Origin: Paenibacillus sp. BK033
GTDB lineage: Bacteria; Bacillota; Bacilli; Paenibacillales; Paenibacillaceae
DNA length: 64,000 nt
Direction: 5' to 3'
Assembly (NCBI RefSeq): GCF_004345425.1
Contig: NZ_SLVP01000013.1
Span: 1 to 64,000, forward strand
Below the pieces are notes generated by a model. That model saw only the letters and a program-made list of their open reading frames with translations. It was not told the origin of the DNA and made no database searches. Made by a program: the position numbers and the translations under genes. The first letter of the stretch is position 1, and each line of letters opens with the position of its first letter. This document shows positions 40,659-49,933 of this stretch, one piece after another.

Positions 40659-42380
40659 ATGAAGAAGTTAACTTTAGCCACTACATCGGTCGTTCTTGCC
40701 GGGACCTTGCTCCTGGCTGCGTGCTCCAATAATGGCAACGGGGGCAGCGGCAACCAAGCGCCGGCGAATTCGCCGGCAGCCAGCAATACTTCCGCTTCGC
40801 AAGATTCGGCAGAGACGATTCAGGCCAGCGACATCGGCAAATTGCCCGATCAAGCGAAGAAGCGGACGGATACGATTATCGTCGGACTTACCGACCCTAG
40901 CGGTGCGTTTACTCCTTATTTCCAACAAAGCGGCTATGACGGGAATGTTTCTTCGCTTCTCTATACCCCGCTTGTTACCGTGGATGACAAAGGCGCCCCT
41001 CAGCCAGGACTGGCCGAGAAATGGGAAGTATCGCCTGACAGCTTGACCTATACGTTCCACCTGCGCAAGGACCTGAAATTCAGCGACGGCTCTCCGCTTA
41101 CTAGCGATGACGTAGCTTTCACGTGGACGATCCTGAATGACAAGTCGTATGACGGCGATTCGCAGGTTAATACGCTCGGCATTAAAGGAAGCGCGGCTTA
41201 CAAAGACGGAAGCGCGACTTCTATTGAAGGAATCAAGGTAATTGATCCGCAGACCATCTCCGTCACGTTGGAAAAGCCGAATGCCGCTGCTCTTGTGCTG
41301 CTTGGTTCCGATGTTCTGTCCAAAGCTTACTACGGCAAGGACTACAAGCAAGGCGATCTGGGTTATATGAAGCAGCTCAGCTCGAAGCCGCTTGGCACCG
41401 GCCCGTACAAGCTGGAGAAATTCCTTCCTGGTCAAGAGGTTCGTTTCACGGCCAATGACAACTATTACGGCGAGAAGCCAAAGACCAAAAACTTCATTTA
41501 CAAAACATCCGAAGGCGACACGTGGCAATACCTGGAGACAGGCGAGGTTGACTATGCATCCTTCAGCGCTACTACCGAAAATATAGACAAGCTGAAGTCG
41601 CTCGGCTTCGTTAATATCGTTCCGTATACACCAAGCACCTACAGCTACCTGCAGCTTAATTTCGAGCACAAGGCGCTTGATGATAAGAAGGTACGCCAAG
41701 CTTTAACCTACGGTCTTGACCGTCAAAGCATCTACGTCGATGCCAACCAAGGGGCAGGCGTTGTGGCTAACATTCCGTCTTCGCCAATCTCGTGGGCCTA
41801 TACGGAAGATAACATTAACCCTTACAAATTCGACACGGAAAAAGCGAAGTCGCTTCTCGATGAAGCCGGTTGGACCGTTGGCGCGGGCGGCATTCGCGAG
41901 AAGGACGGCGAGAAGCTGAAAATCCATTATCTCGGCACAAAAAGCAAGAACACGGATATCTTCATCGCGGTTGCCAAAGAAAACTTTGCGGCGCTGGGCG
42001 TCGAGTTTGAGCCTGAAGTATTCGCCGATTTCAACTCGCTGGTTTCCAAGGTCGAAGGCGGAGACTATGATATGGTGTCCTTCTCGACACCGCTTCTGAC
42101 GGATCCTTCCGACGGTTTGTTGCAATTCGTAGACGGCGAGATTAAAGGATACGATAATCCGAAGTTCAAGGAGCTGTACGAGAAAGGCCTTGCTACAACC
42201 GACATCGAGGAGCGTAAGGAGATTTACAAAGAAATCTTCCAGCTGCTTAACGATGATCTTCCCGTTATTTTTACCAACTACAAGAAGAGTGTCTATGCTT
42301 ATAACGCAAGAATTGAGAACCTGTCCATCAGCCCATTCTACGGATTGGCGTCAAGCCTGCCGAATTGGAACCTGAAGTAA
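40659..42380 (+). CDS. Peptide ABC transporter substrate-binding lipoprotein
   Basis: This is a 573-residue family 5 binding protein with a signal peptide and lipobox LLAAC (Cys22) and a Gly/Asn/Ser-rich linker. It is only distantly similar to the binding protein at 36489. Family motifs are PGLAEKWEVSPDSLTYTFHLRKDLKFSDGSPLTSDDVAFTW and DDKKVRQALTYGLDRQ. It captures a peptide-like substrate outside the cell and passes it to the permeases encoded downstream. First gene of the operon; a strong hairpin without a T-tract follows, likely protecting its mRNA. Confidence 0.92.
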   Translation: MKKLTLATTSVVLAGTLLLAACSNNGNGGSGNQAPANSPAASNTSASQDSAETIQASDIGKLPDQAKKRTDTIIVGLTDPSGAFTPYFQQSGYDGNVSSLLYTPLVTVDDKGAPQPGLAEKWEVSPDSLTYTFHLRKDLKFSDGSPLTSDDVAFTWTILNDKSYDGDSQVNTLGIKGSAAYKDGSATSIEGIKVIDPQTISVTLEKPNAAALVLLGSDVLSKAYYGKDYKQGDLGYMKQLSSKPLGTGPYKLEKFLPGQEVRFTANDNYYGEKPKTKNFIYKTSEGDTWQYLETGEVDYASFSATTENIDKLKSLGFVNIVPYTPSTYSYLQLNFEHKALDDKKVRQALTYGLDRQSIYVDANQGAGVVANIPSSPISWAYTEDNINPYKFDTEKAKSLLDEAGWTVGAGGIREKDGEKLKIHYLGTKSKNTDIFIAVAKENFAALGVEFEPEVFADFNSLVSKVEGGDYDMVSFSTPLLTDPSDGLLQFVDGEIKGYDNPKFKELYEKGLATTDIEERKEIYKEIFQLLNDDLPVIFTNYKKSVYAYNARIENLSISPFYGLASSLPNWNLK

Positions 42381-42388
42381 AAATAATG

Positions 42389-42420
42389 TCCCCTGCCCGG
42401 ACCTGTTGCCGGGCAGGGGA
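42389..42420 (+). other. Intercistronic mRNA-stabilising hairpin
   Basis: TCCCCTGCCCGG at 42389-42400 pairs perfectly with 42409-42420 around an 8-base loop. No T-tract follows. It sits between the binding-protein and permease genes, where such hairpins block 3' decay and raise binding-protein output relative to the permeases. Confidence 0.6.
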
Positions 42421-42440
42421 TGTGAGGTTAAGGAGCCGAT

Positions 42441-43394
42441 ATGAGCACTTATTTCGTAAAGAGATTGTCCTACATGGCCATTATATTGCTCGCCGCTTCC
42501 TTTCTGATTTTCAGCTTGTACGCCATGACGCCGGGTGATTTCATCACCGGCAATATTAAATTAACCCCGGAACGAAAGGCGGAGCTGCGGGAAATTTACG
42601 GGCTTAACAAGCCATTGATCGAGCGGTATCTCACTTGGATGAAGAATGCCATACATGGAGACTTCGGCTATTCTCTTGCCCAGCAGAAGCCGGTGCTCAC
42701 CTTGTTCAATCAATACATCTGGAACTCGTTCCTGCTTGCGGTTGTTTCCACTTTCTTTACTTGGCTGATTGCCGTTGTGGTTGGGGTAATCGCGGCTTAT
42801 AAACAATATTCCTGGTTTGATACGCTTGTGATGGTGCTAATCTTCGCCGCGATGTCCATCCCGTCCTTCTTCATTGGATTATTCTTGATTAAGGTTCTTG
42901 CCGTTGACTTAAAGTGGCTGCCGCCGGGAGGAATGATTACGACGGGGAGCAATGCCCAAGGATTTGCCTATGTGAAGGAAGTTATTCATCATATGACGCT
43001 TCCGGTCATCGTTATGACGCTGCTGGGCGTTGGCTCGCTGACGCGTTACTTCCGCAGCAATATGATTGACGTCATTAAACAGGACTATATAAGAACTGCC
43101 CGGGCAAAAGGGCTGACCGAGCGCAAGGTGTTATTCACCCACGCGCTTCGCAATGCGTTGCTGCCTGCCATTACGCTGGTTGGCTTCGAGCTTCCGGCTT
43201 TGTTCGGCGGATCTCTTATTATAGAGAAGATCTTTAATTGGCCGGGCATCGGACAGCTGTATATGCAATCATTCGGGCTGCGCGATTATCCGCTGCTTAT
43301 GGGCTTTACGATGTTTATCGCCGTGCTGACGGTAATCGGAACGCTGCTGTCCGACATTCTATATCATCTCGCGGATCCGCGGGTGAAGCTTTAG
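42441..43394 (+). CDS. DppB/OppB-type peptide transporter permease
   Basis: This is a 317-residue permease with six TMs. The N-terminus reads FVKRLSYMAIILLAASFLIFSLY, then MTPGDF. The EAA loop is ARAKGLTERKVLFTHALRNALLP; IEKIFNWPGIGQLYMQSF is the family motif near the end. AGGAG precedes the ATG. It is followed 17 bp later by the second permease gene. Confidence 0.92.
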   Translation: MSTYFVKRLSYMAIILLAASFLIFSLYAMTPGDFITGNIKLTPERKAELREIYGLNKPLIERYLTWMKNAIHGDFGYSLAQQKPVLTLFNQYIWNSFLLAVVSTFFTWLIAVVVGVIAAYKQYSWFDTLVMVLIFAAMSIPSFFIGLFLIKVLAVDLKWLPPGGMITTGSNAQGFAYVKEVIHHMTLPVIVMTLLGVGSLTRYFRSNMIDVIKQDYIRTARAKGLTERKVLFTHALRNALLPAITLVGFELPALFGGSLIIEKIFNWPGIGQLYMQSFGLRDYPLLMGFTMFIAVLTVIGTLLSDILYHLADPRVKL

Positions 43395-43411
43395 GAAGGG
43401 AGGACTTATAG

Positions 43412-44344
43412 ATGACGGTTGCTAGCGGTGAAACGGCTCGGGGAATAAACGTCAATAAAAATCAGTCGCATGCAAGATCTTCGCTGTGGCGGCAATCCTT
43501 CCGGAGGCTTGTACGCAATAGATTGGCGATCACGGGATTTGCCGTTGTCGCCATTATGTTTTTGGCTTGTTTTATCGGCCCTTTCTTCTCGCCTTATACG
43601 GATAACAAGATCAATATGGCGTTAATGAATCACGCGCCAAGCGCCAAGCATTGGCTTGGCACCGATACGCTTGGCCGGGATGTCCTGACCCGTGTGCTGT
43701 TGGCAGGTAGAATCTCGCTGACGGTTGGACTTGCTTCGATGGTATTGTCCGTGTTTATCGGTACCCTGCTTGGCATTATTGCCGGTTACTATCGCGGCGT
43801 TGTCGACCAGCTCATTATGAGGCTGGCTGACTTGCTGCTTACGGTGCCAAGCCTTCCGCTTCTATTCATTATCGGTGCTTTGCTGTCCGAGTGGAAAGTG
43901 CCGCCGGACTACCGGATGTATATCGTTATGCTGATGCTCAGCGTGGTCAGCTGGCCGGGCTTGGCCCGGATGATCAGAGGTCAGATGTTGTCCTTGCGCG
44001 AGCGGGAGTTCATGCAGGCGACGATCGTGCTCGGCCTCAGCGATAGAAGGAAGCTGTTCCGGCATCTGCTGCCGAATCTGGTGCCGCTTATTATCGTTAT
44101 AGCGACCCTAAATATAGGCGGAGCGATTCTTAGCGAATCCGTACTAAGCTTCTTCGGTTTAGGCGTTATGCCGCCAACGCCGACTTGGGGCAATATGATT
44201 GACGCCGCTAATAATATGATCGATTTCCAAGAGCGGCCATGGCTGTGGCTGCCGCCGGGCTTCTCGATATTTGCGACGGTTATTGCCATTAATATTTTTG
44301 GTGACGGCCTGCGCGACGTGCTGGATCCGAAACAGAAAAGGTAG
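43412..44344 (+). CDS. DppC/OppC-type peptide transporter permease
   Basis: This is a 310-residue permease with an N-terminal cytoplasmic extension (1-40), TM1 (about 41-60) and five more helices. Family motifs: HWLGTDTLGRDVLTRVLLAGRISLTVG and the coupling loop ATIVLGLSDRRKLFRHLLPNLVP. GGGAGG precedes the ATG. It lies between the DppB-type and ATPase genes of the same operon. Confidence 0.92.
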   Translation: MTVASGETARGINVNKNQSHARSSLWRQSFRRLVRNRLAITGFAVVAIMFLACFIGPFFSPYTDNKINMALMNHAPSAKHWLGTDTLGRDVLTRVLLAGRISLTVGLASMVLSVFIGTLLGIIAGYYRGVVDQLIMRLADLLLTVPSLPLLFIIGALLSEWKVPPDYRMYIVMLMLSVVSWPGLARMIRGQMLSLREREFMQATIVLGLSDRRKLFRHLLPNLVPLIIVIATLNIGGAILSESVLSFFGLGVMPPTPTWGNMIDAANNMIDFQERPWLWLPPGFSIFATVIAINIFGDGLRDVLDPKQKR

Positions 44345-44357
44345 GTGGGCTTCTATC

Positions 44358-45341
44358 ATGAAGGAATTGCTAACCATTGATCATCTTCAGACCTTCTTCA
44401 AGACGGAAGCGGGGACCGTCCGGGCTGTGGACGATGTCAGCCTGCAAATCAAGCCGGGCGAGACGGTCTGCATCGTAGGGGAGTCCGGCAGCGGCAAAAG
44501 CATTACGGCCATGTCGATCATGGGACTCATTGAAAGTGCGGGCGGCAAGGTGGAAAGCGGAAGCATCCAGTTCCAGGACCGCGATCTGCTGAAGCTGTCG
44601 CGCAATGAGCTCCGCACGATACGCGGCCACGAAATCGCGATGATCTTCCAAGAGCCGATGTCTTCGCTTAATCCGGTCCTGAAGATCGGGGAGCAAGTGA
44701 TTGAGCCGCTGATGGAGCATCAGAAGCTTGGCAGAAAAGCTGCGCGCAAGCGTGCAATCGAGCTCATTAAGCAAGTGGGCATCTCCAGAGCGGAACAGAT
44801 TATCGATGCGTATCCGCATGAATTAAGCGGCGGCATGCTGCAGCGCGTTATGATCGCGATGGCGATCTCCTGCGGTCCCAAGCTGCTTATTGCCGATGAA
44901 CCGACCACCGCTCTCGATGTGACCATTCAGGCGCAAATCCTGGATTTGCTTCGCAGTCTGAAGGAAGAGAGCGGGATGTCGATCCTGCTTATCACCCATG
45001 ATCTTGGCGTAGTGGCGGAGATGGCGGATTACGTAGCGGTTATGTATGCCGGCAAAATCGTTGAGCAAGGGGAAGTGGAGGCGATCTTCGCTAATCCGAA
45101 GCATCCTTACACGAAGGGATTGCTGCGTTCGAAGCCGATTATGAACCAGCTTCAGGATGAGCTGTATTCCATTCCCGGGCAAGTCCCGAATCCGCTTGAG
45201 CTGACGGAGTCGTGCTACTTCCATGACCGGTGCGAGCAGTGTATGGCGATCTGCCGGACCAAGCAGCCAGCGCTGGTTCCGGTAGGCGATTCGCAGCAAG
45301 CGGCGTGCTGGCTGTACGAGGAGGAGAAGCGGTATGCCTGA
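44358..45341 (+). CDS. OppD/DppD-type peptide transporter ATPase
   Basis: This is a 327-residue ATPase. Walker A GESGSGKSIT, Q-loop MIFQEPMSSLNPVL, signature LSGGMLQR, Walker B LLIADEPTTALDVT and the switch His in ITHDLGVV are intact. A C-terminal CYFHDRCEQCMAIC cysteine group matches the OppD/DppD extension. AGGTGGG lies 8 bases before the ATG at 44358. Its 3' end overlaps the next ATPase by 8 bp. Confidence 0.93.
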   Translation: MKELLTIDHLQTFFKTEAGTVRAVDDVSLQIKPGETVCIVGESGSGKSITAMSIMGLIESAGGKVESGSIQFQDRDLLKLSRNELRTIRGHEIAMIFQEPMSSLNPVLKIGEQVIEPLMEHQKLGRKAARKRAIELIKQVGISRAEQIIDAYPHELSGGMLQRVMIAMAISCGPKLLIADEPTTALDVTIQAQILDLLRSLKEESGMSILLITHDLGVVAEMADYVAVMYAGKIVEQGEVEAIFANPKHPYTKGLLRSKPIMNQLQDELYSIPGQVPNPLELTESCYFHDRCEQCMAICRTKQPALVPVGDSQQAACWLYEEEKRYA

Positions 45342-46299
45342 AGCTTTGCTCGAAGTACGCAATCTGAAAAAATATTTCCCCATCCAATCGGGTCTTCTGA
45401 ATCGGACGGTTGGTCATGTGAAGGCCGTTGACGACCTTAGCTTTACGATCCACAAAGGCGAGACCTTTGGTCTTGTCGGCGAGTCGGGCAGCGGGAAGAG
45501 CACGGTTGGGCGTTCCATTGTCCGTTTAAACGAAAAGACCTCGGGTGACGTCTTCTTTAAAGGGACCGATATCTACTCGCTTTCGAAGGAAGAGCTTCGC
45601 GCCATGCGGCCCTCCATGCAGCTGATTTTCCAGGATCCGTACAGCTCCTTGAATCCGCGCGTACGCGTAGGCGACGCCATTGGCGAAGCGCTGCTCGATC
45701 ATCAGCTGGCTGACAAGTCGGAGATTCGGAGCAAGGTGCTGGAGGTACTGGAGCTATGCGGATTGTCGGATTACCATATTGACCGCCTTCCGCATGAATT
45801 CTCCGGCGGCCAGCGTCAGCGGATCGGAATCGCAAGGGCGCTAGCGCTGAATCCCGAGCTTATCATCGCCGATGAGCCGGTATCCGCTCTCGACGTATCC
45901 ATCCAGGCACAGATTATTAATCTGTTCCGGAAGCTGCAGCAGACGAACGGTCTATCCTATTTGTTCATCTCCCATGATCTTAGCGTCGTCGAGCATCTAT
46001 GCACGCGGATCGGCGTCATGTATCTCGGATCCCTGGTCGAGACGGGAACAAGGGAGGACCTGTTCCTCCGCCCTCAGCATCCGTATACGAAAGCCTTGCT
46101 GTCGGCGGTTCCGGTACCGATTCCGAAGCTGAAGCGGGAACGAATTGTATTAAGCGGCGATATCCCGAATCCCGCAAATCCGCCTTCCGGCTGCAAGTTC
46201 CATACCCGCTGCCCTTTCGCGACGGAGCGCTGCAAGGAAGAGGTGCCGGCCCTTCGGACCATTGGCACCGACCATATGGTAGCTTGCCATTTGGTGTAA
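45334..46299 (+). CDS. OppF/DppF-type peptide transporter ATPase
   Basis: This is a 321-residue ATPase. Walker A GESGSGKST, Q-loop LIFQDPYSSLNPRV, signature FSGGQRQR, Walker B LIIADEPVSALDVS and His in ISHDLSVVEH are present, with C-terminal HPYTKALLSAVPVPIP and a CKFHTRCPFATERC cysteine group. It is the last gene of the operon and overlaps the upstream ATPase by 8 bp. Confidence 0.93.
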   Translation: MPEALLEVRNLKKYFPIQSGLLNRTVGHVKAVDDLSFTIHKGETFGLVGESGSGKSTVGRSIVRLNEKTSGDVFFKGTDIYSLSKEELRAMRPSMQLIFQDPYSSLNPRVRVGDAIGEALLDHQLADKSEIRSKVLEVLELCGLSDYHIDRLPHEFSGGQRQRIGIARALALNPELIIADEPVSALDVSIQAQIINLFRKLQQTNGLSYLFISHDLSVVEHLCTRIGVMYLGSLVETGTREDLFLRPQHPYTKALLSAVPVPIPKLKRERIVLSGDIPNPANPPSGCKFHTRCPFATERCKEEVPALRTIGTDHMVACHLV

Positions 46300-46312
46300 T
46301 GGCCTTTAAATA

Positions 46313-46364
46313 AAAGAACCCGCTCGACGGTTATTGTGCGTTAACCGTTGAACGGGTCTTTTTG
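46313..46364 (+). terminator. Rho-independent terminator of peptide transporter operon
   Basis: AAGAACCCG-TC-ACGGTTA pairs with TAACCGT-GA-CGGGTCTT, and TTTTT follows. Confidence 0.85.
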
Positions 46365-46475
46365 GTTATTTAGTAGAGAAGGGTCTATGTTTTGCTATGT
46401 AGACGAAATGGAAACTTGTGCGAGGAACGAGAAGGTAGCGGGGAGTAGCGAAAGGCCTTGAGTGAGCGTGCATAG

Positions 46476-46518
46476 AAAAACAGCGTCCAAGGAATAAGAG
46501 ATTCCTTGGACGCCGTTT
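46476..46518 (-). terminator. Terminator after yesN-like gene
   Basis: GCGTCCAAGGAAT pairs with ATTCCTTGGACGC around ATAAGAG-type loop sequence, ending in T-rich sequence on the minus strand (TGTTTTTC). The 46370-46475 gap holds nothing recognisable. Confidence 0.85.
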
Positions 46519-46525
46519 CACGCCG

Positions 46526-48031
46526 TTAATGATTCTGCCGGAACTCGCTTGGCGAGATCTGAAAGTGCTTCTTGAACACGCTCGAGAAATAGGTGGAGTC
46601 CTCGAAGCCGACGGTCTGGCAGATTTCCGAGATTTTCATCTCCGTGTTGCGCAGCAGCACCTGGGCCTTCTGCAGCTTAAGCTTGGTGACGTAGCCGGTG
46701 AAGGTCTCGCCGGTTTCTTTTTTGAACAAAGTGCTCAAGTAGCTTGGATTCAAATGAATGTTCTCCGCCACTTGCTTAATCGATAGATCACTGTCCAAAT
46801 AATGCTCTTCGATATAATCAATCGCCTGTTGAATGCTGTTCACATACGGGTTCGCCTGCTGCTTCCAGCGGTCCAGTCGGGTCTCAAAGTCCTGGCAGGC
46901 TTCCTTGAACCAGCTCTGTAGCTCCTTGCTTCCCGGCAGCTGGTCAATCGTCTGCAGCAGCGCCTCGGCCGGCTTGCGCTGATGGCTGAACAGCCCCAGT
47001 ACCTCGGAAATCTGGCCCAGCGCAAGGGAGTGGTTGATCGCCAAAATCTTGCCGTCCGTCAGCTGGAGAGAGCAGGCATGCCTGCCAACCTTCTCAAAGT
47101 AGTCGTGCAGGGCTTGGAAATCCCCTGAGATAATAAGCGCCATGATCTTGTTCTTTACCGCTTCAATCGCTTGATGCCTGCCCGTGCGATGCACTGACTG
47201 AGGCGCCAGTGCCGGCTGCACGCGCTGTTCATTATAGGCGGCATAGGCCGACATCAGCTGATTGACGTCGGAGCTTGGGCCAAGTGGGATGTTTTCGATC
47301 TCAATGCCTAGATATTCGCGTACGGCAAGCTCCGCGTTCTCTCTCCAGCAAGCTGTCGCCAACTCCGAGGATACCGACAGGACAAACTGGTCCTCCTTCA
47401 GAATAAGCAGCTTGGCATCCGCGTCTTCGCTCAGTGCCAGCTCCTGGACGATGTTGTAGATTCCGTATTGCAGCACGTACAGATCGTCGGATCCGTAGTT
47501 TTTGCCTTCCGGAAAATAATCCGTTATCGTCACCAGCCACAGCCGGCTGCCTTCGAACATACGGAGGAAATGCGAGGTCAGCTCCTGGTTCATCTGGTAT
47601 TTGAGCAGAATCGAGCGGAGCAGATGCTCCCGCGTCGTCTGTTGCTCCTTGCGCTTTGCCTGCAGCTTCTTGGAGGCGCTGCCCAGAATACCTGAAATAT
47701 CGTCATCCGAGCAGGGTTTGAGCAGGAAGTCCATCGCTCCGTACCGTATGGCGGATTGCGCATATTGAAAGTCCTGATAGCCGGTAATGATGATGAACAG
47801 CGTATCCATCCCGTGCGAATGAATGCGCTCCGCAAGCTCAATCCCATTCATAACGGGCATGTGAATGTCCATCAGAATGAGGTCGGGCCTCAGCTCCAGC
47901 GCCTTCTGCCAACCTTCCTCACCGGTATCCGCTTCTCCGATGACGGTCCAGTTCCTGCTCTGCGAGATCATAAACTTCAGCCCTTCGCGGAAATTCGGCT
48001 GATCCTCTACAATTAAGACGGTTCCCTTCAT
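46526..48031 (-). CDS. YesN-type response regulator with AraC DNA-binding domain
   Basis: This is a 501-residue regulator. The receiver (1-120) has acidic residues in IVEDQ, phospho-acceptor Asp55 (LILMDIHMPVMNG) and Lys in FLLKPCSDDD. A long middle region (about 130-390) links to an AraC-type double helix-turn-helix (about 400-501): SIKQVAENIHLNPSYLSTLFKK and KISEICQTVGFEDSTYFSSVF. With the YesM-type kinase it should switch on the divergent sugar importer. Kinase stop and regulator start overlap by 4 bp. Confidence 0.93.
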   Translation of the reverse strand: MKGTVLIVEDQPNFREGLKFMISQSRNWTVIGEADTGEEGWQKALELRPDLILMDIHMPVMNGIELAERIHSHGMDTLFIIITGYQDFQYAQSAIRYGAMDFLLKPCSDDDISGILGSASKKLQAKRKEQQTTREHLLRSILLKYQMNQELTSHFLRMFEGSRLWLVTITDYFPEGKNYGSDDLYVLQYGIYNIVQELALSEDADAKLLILKEDQFVLSVSSELATACWRENAELAVREYLGIEIENIPLGPSSDVNQLMSAYAAYNEQRVQPALAPQSVHRTGRHQAIEAVKNKIMALIISGDFQALHDYFEKVGRHACSLQLTDGKILAINHSLALGQISEVLGLFSHQRKPAEALLQTIDQLPGSKELQSWFKEACQDFETRLDRWKQQANPYVNSIQQAIDYIEEHYLDSDLSIKQVAENIHLNPSYLSTLFKKETGETFTGYVTKLKLQKAQVLLRNTEMKISEICQTVGFEDSTYFSSVFKKHFQISPSEFRQNH

Positions 48032-49800
48032 ACGGAGTCCTCCTTGCTGATCGGTAAAATAAAGCTGACGGTTGTTCCGGCATCAGGCCAACTCTCGAAG
48101 CGGAGCCCGTATGGCGTGCCATAGACGAGCTGAATTCTTCGTTCCACGTTATGAATGCCCAGATGATTGCCGTGAACATCGCGTTCACCTGCCGCCAGCT
48201 TGCGCAGCATCTCGGGCTCAATCCCTTTGCCGTTATCCGTTACATCCACCCTTAGATGCTCCTGCTCCCGATAAACGTGAATCCTCAGAAGCTTCTTATC
48301 CGCTTTGGTTTTATCGGCAAAGGCATGGACAAAGACGTTCTCCACCGCGGGCTGCAGAAGCAGTCTTTGCATTTCCATGCAGAGCAGATGCTCGTCCGTC
48401 CGGATATCCAGCTCCAGATCGGGGTGAAAGAGGGACATCTGAATATTAATGTAGCTCCGCAGCTGCTCCAGCTCCTCGCGCAGCGTGCTTGGCTGCTGGA
48501 TCGGCTTTAAGGAATACTGCAGAATTTTCGAGAGAGATTGGATGATGCCGGCCGTATCCTTGGCATTCTGCAGATACAGCTTCCAATAGATTTCGTTCAA
48601 TATATTGTACAAGAAATGCGGATTAAGCTGCGCCTGGATCGCCCTCAGCTCCGCTTCCTTCTCCCGCAGCTGCTTCAGCAAAACCTCATCCACCAGCGTC
48701 TGAATGTTATCGGCCATGTCATTAAACGACTCCCCGAGAAAAGCCAATTCGTCCTTGGAGCGGACCTCGACGCGGGTGTTCATCTGGCCCGAACGGAGCC
48801 GCCTCATCCCGGACACGAGATTGCCGAGCGGCCTCAGCAGCCTGGTGCTGGTGAGTGTCAGCAGCAGGCCGGTCAATAGGATGCTGGACAGGCCGGATAT
48901 CGCGATGGTTTTCAAAATATCGGCATTACGCTTATCCAGCGCGCTTAGACCCAATCCGCTGATCAGCTTGAAGATGCCGGAATCGGAGGTGTTTTTCACG
49001 AACAGATAATTGCCGCGATTGGTAGACTGAACAATGGATGCCCTTTCTTCCCGATCATGCTGCAGAGGGATCGTCTCCGGATAATCCGATTCGGCGGAAG
49101 CGTCATCCTGGCTCCGCTGGCTAAACAACAGCCGGTCCTTGCGATCCAGCAAATAGACGATGCCATCATCTTGCCCGATATCGTCAATGACCTCGGAGAA
49201 AAAACCCTCGTCCAGCACCAGCACCAGCGTGCCGTACGTTTCCTGGAAGGTGCTCTTCATTTGGCGGGCGGCAATAATCATATAGCGGTAGCCGCTTGGG
49301 TCGGCCGAGCTGACCAGCTTGAGACGGAACCAGGTCAAGGCGCCGTTCGTGCCTTCCAGCTCCTGATTAATAATGCTGCGGGTAGGCTTGTCCAGCATGG
49401 AGACGGCGCCGTAATTCGCATTGTAGTAGCTGTCGCCACGCAGATTGAAGATGAACATGGCCCGGATATGGGGCGCGTCAAGCTTCGCCTGCGAGACCAT
49501 GTCGTACATGAGCTGCAGCTGCTCGACTTTATCTTCGTTATTTAAGGAATTCGTCAAGATCTTCACGACGGTCGGATGGAAGACGATGGACTGCGAGATC
49601 CGTTCAACCTCATGGATATTCTGGTTGATCCGCTGGAGCGCCTGCTTGTTGTTTTGCAAGAACTGGCTGCGGATTTCCTCGCGGAACATGTTCTGATTGG
49701 ACCGGTACACGATGATTCCGGTTATAGAGGAAGTTAGGATAACGATCAGCGACAGGCTGAGAATCAGCTTGACGACAAGACTTCGGGTATGAAACGGCAT
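48028..49800 (-). CDS. YesM-type sensor histidine kinase
   Basis: This is a 590-residue membrane kinase. TM1 (about 10-32), an extracellular dCache-type sensor (about 35-290), TM2 (296-318), HAMP (319-372), then the PF06580-type kinase core with phospho-acceptor His395 in RAIQAQLNPHFLYNILNE. The HATPase has LLLQPAVENVFVHA and DNGKGI. I placed the start at 49800, where AAGGAGG lies 11 bases upstream. The paired regulator and divergent LplB/LplC/LipO-type transporter suggest it senses a sugar or a binding protein-sugar complex. Confidence 0.92.
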   Translation of the reverse strand: MPFHTRSLVVKLILSLSLIVILTSSITGIIVYRSNQNMFREEIRSQFLQNNKQALQRINQNIHEVERISQSIVFHPTVVKILTNSLNNEDKVEQLQLMYDMVSQAKLDAPHIRAMFIFNLRGDSYYNANYGAVSMLDKPTRSIINQELEGTNGALTWFRLKLVSSADPSGYRYMIIAARQMKSTFQETYGTLVLVLDEGFFSEVIDDIGQDDGIVYLLDRKDRLLFSQRSQDDASAESDYPETIPLQHDREERASIVQSTNRGNYLFVKNTSDSGIFKLISGLGLSALDKRNADILKTIAISGLSSILLTGLLLTLTSTRLLRPLGNLVSGMRRLRSGQMNTRVEVRSKDELAFLGESFNDMADNIQTLVDEVLLKQLREKEAELRAIQAQLNPHFLYNILNEIYWKLYLQNAKDTAGIIQSLSKILQYSLKPIQQPSTLREELEQLRSYINIQMSLFHPDLELDIRTDEHLLCMEMQRLLLQPAVENVFVHAFADKTKADKKLLRIHVYREQEHLRVDVTDNGKGIEPEMLRKLAAGERDVHGNHLGIHNVERRIQLVYGTPYGLRFESWPDAGTTVSFILPISKEDSV

Positions 49801-49872
49801 AATAAAGCAAGCCTCCTTGAAAGATCTAATTTTAGCTAAAGTTCCTCCAATTAAAGTTAAAGAAGTACCCTT

Positions 49873-49886
49873 TGCAAACGGATACA
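49873..49886. promoter_or_regulatory. Candidate catabolite-responsive element (cre)
   Basis: TGCAAACGGATACA matches the cre consensus TGWAANCGNTNWCA at 12 of 14 positions. It lies between the yesM-like gene and the sugar transporter operon, where CcpA control would be expected. Confidence 0.4.
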
Positions 49887-49933
49887 CTGGTAACAGGTCA
49901 AAGGTTAACAGTAACTTGAAAGGAGGGAATAGC

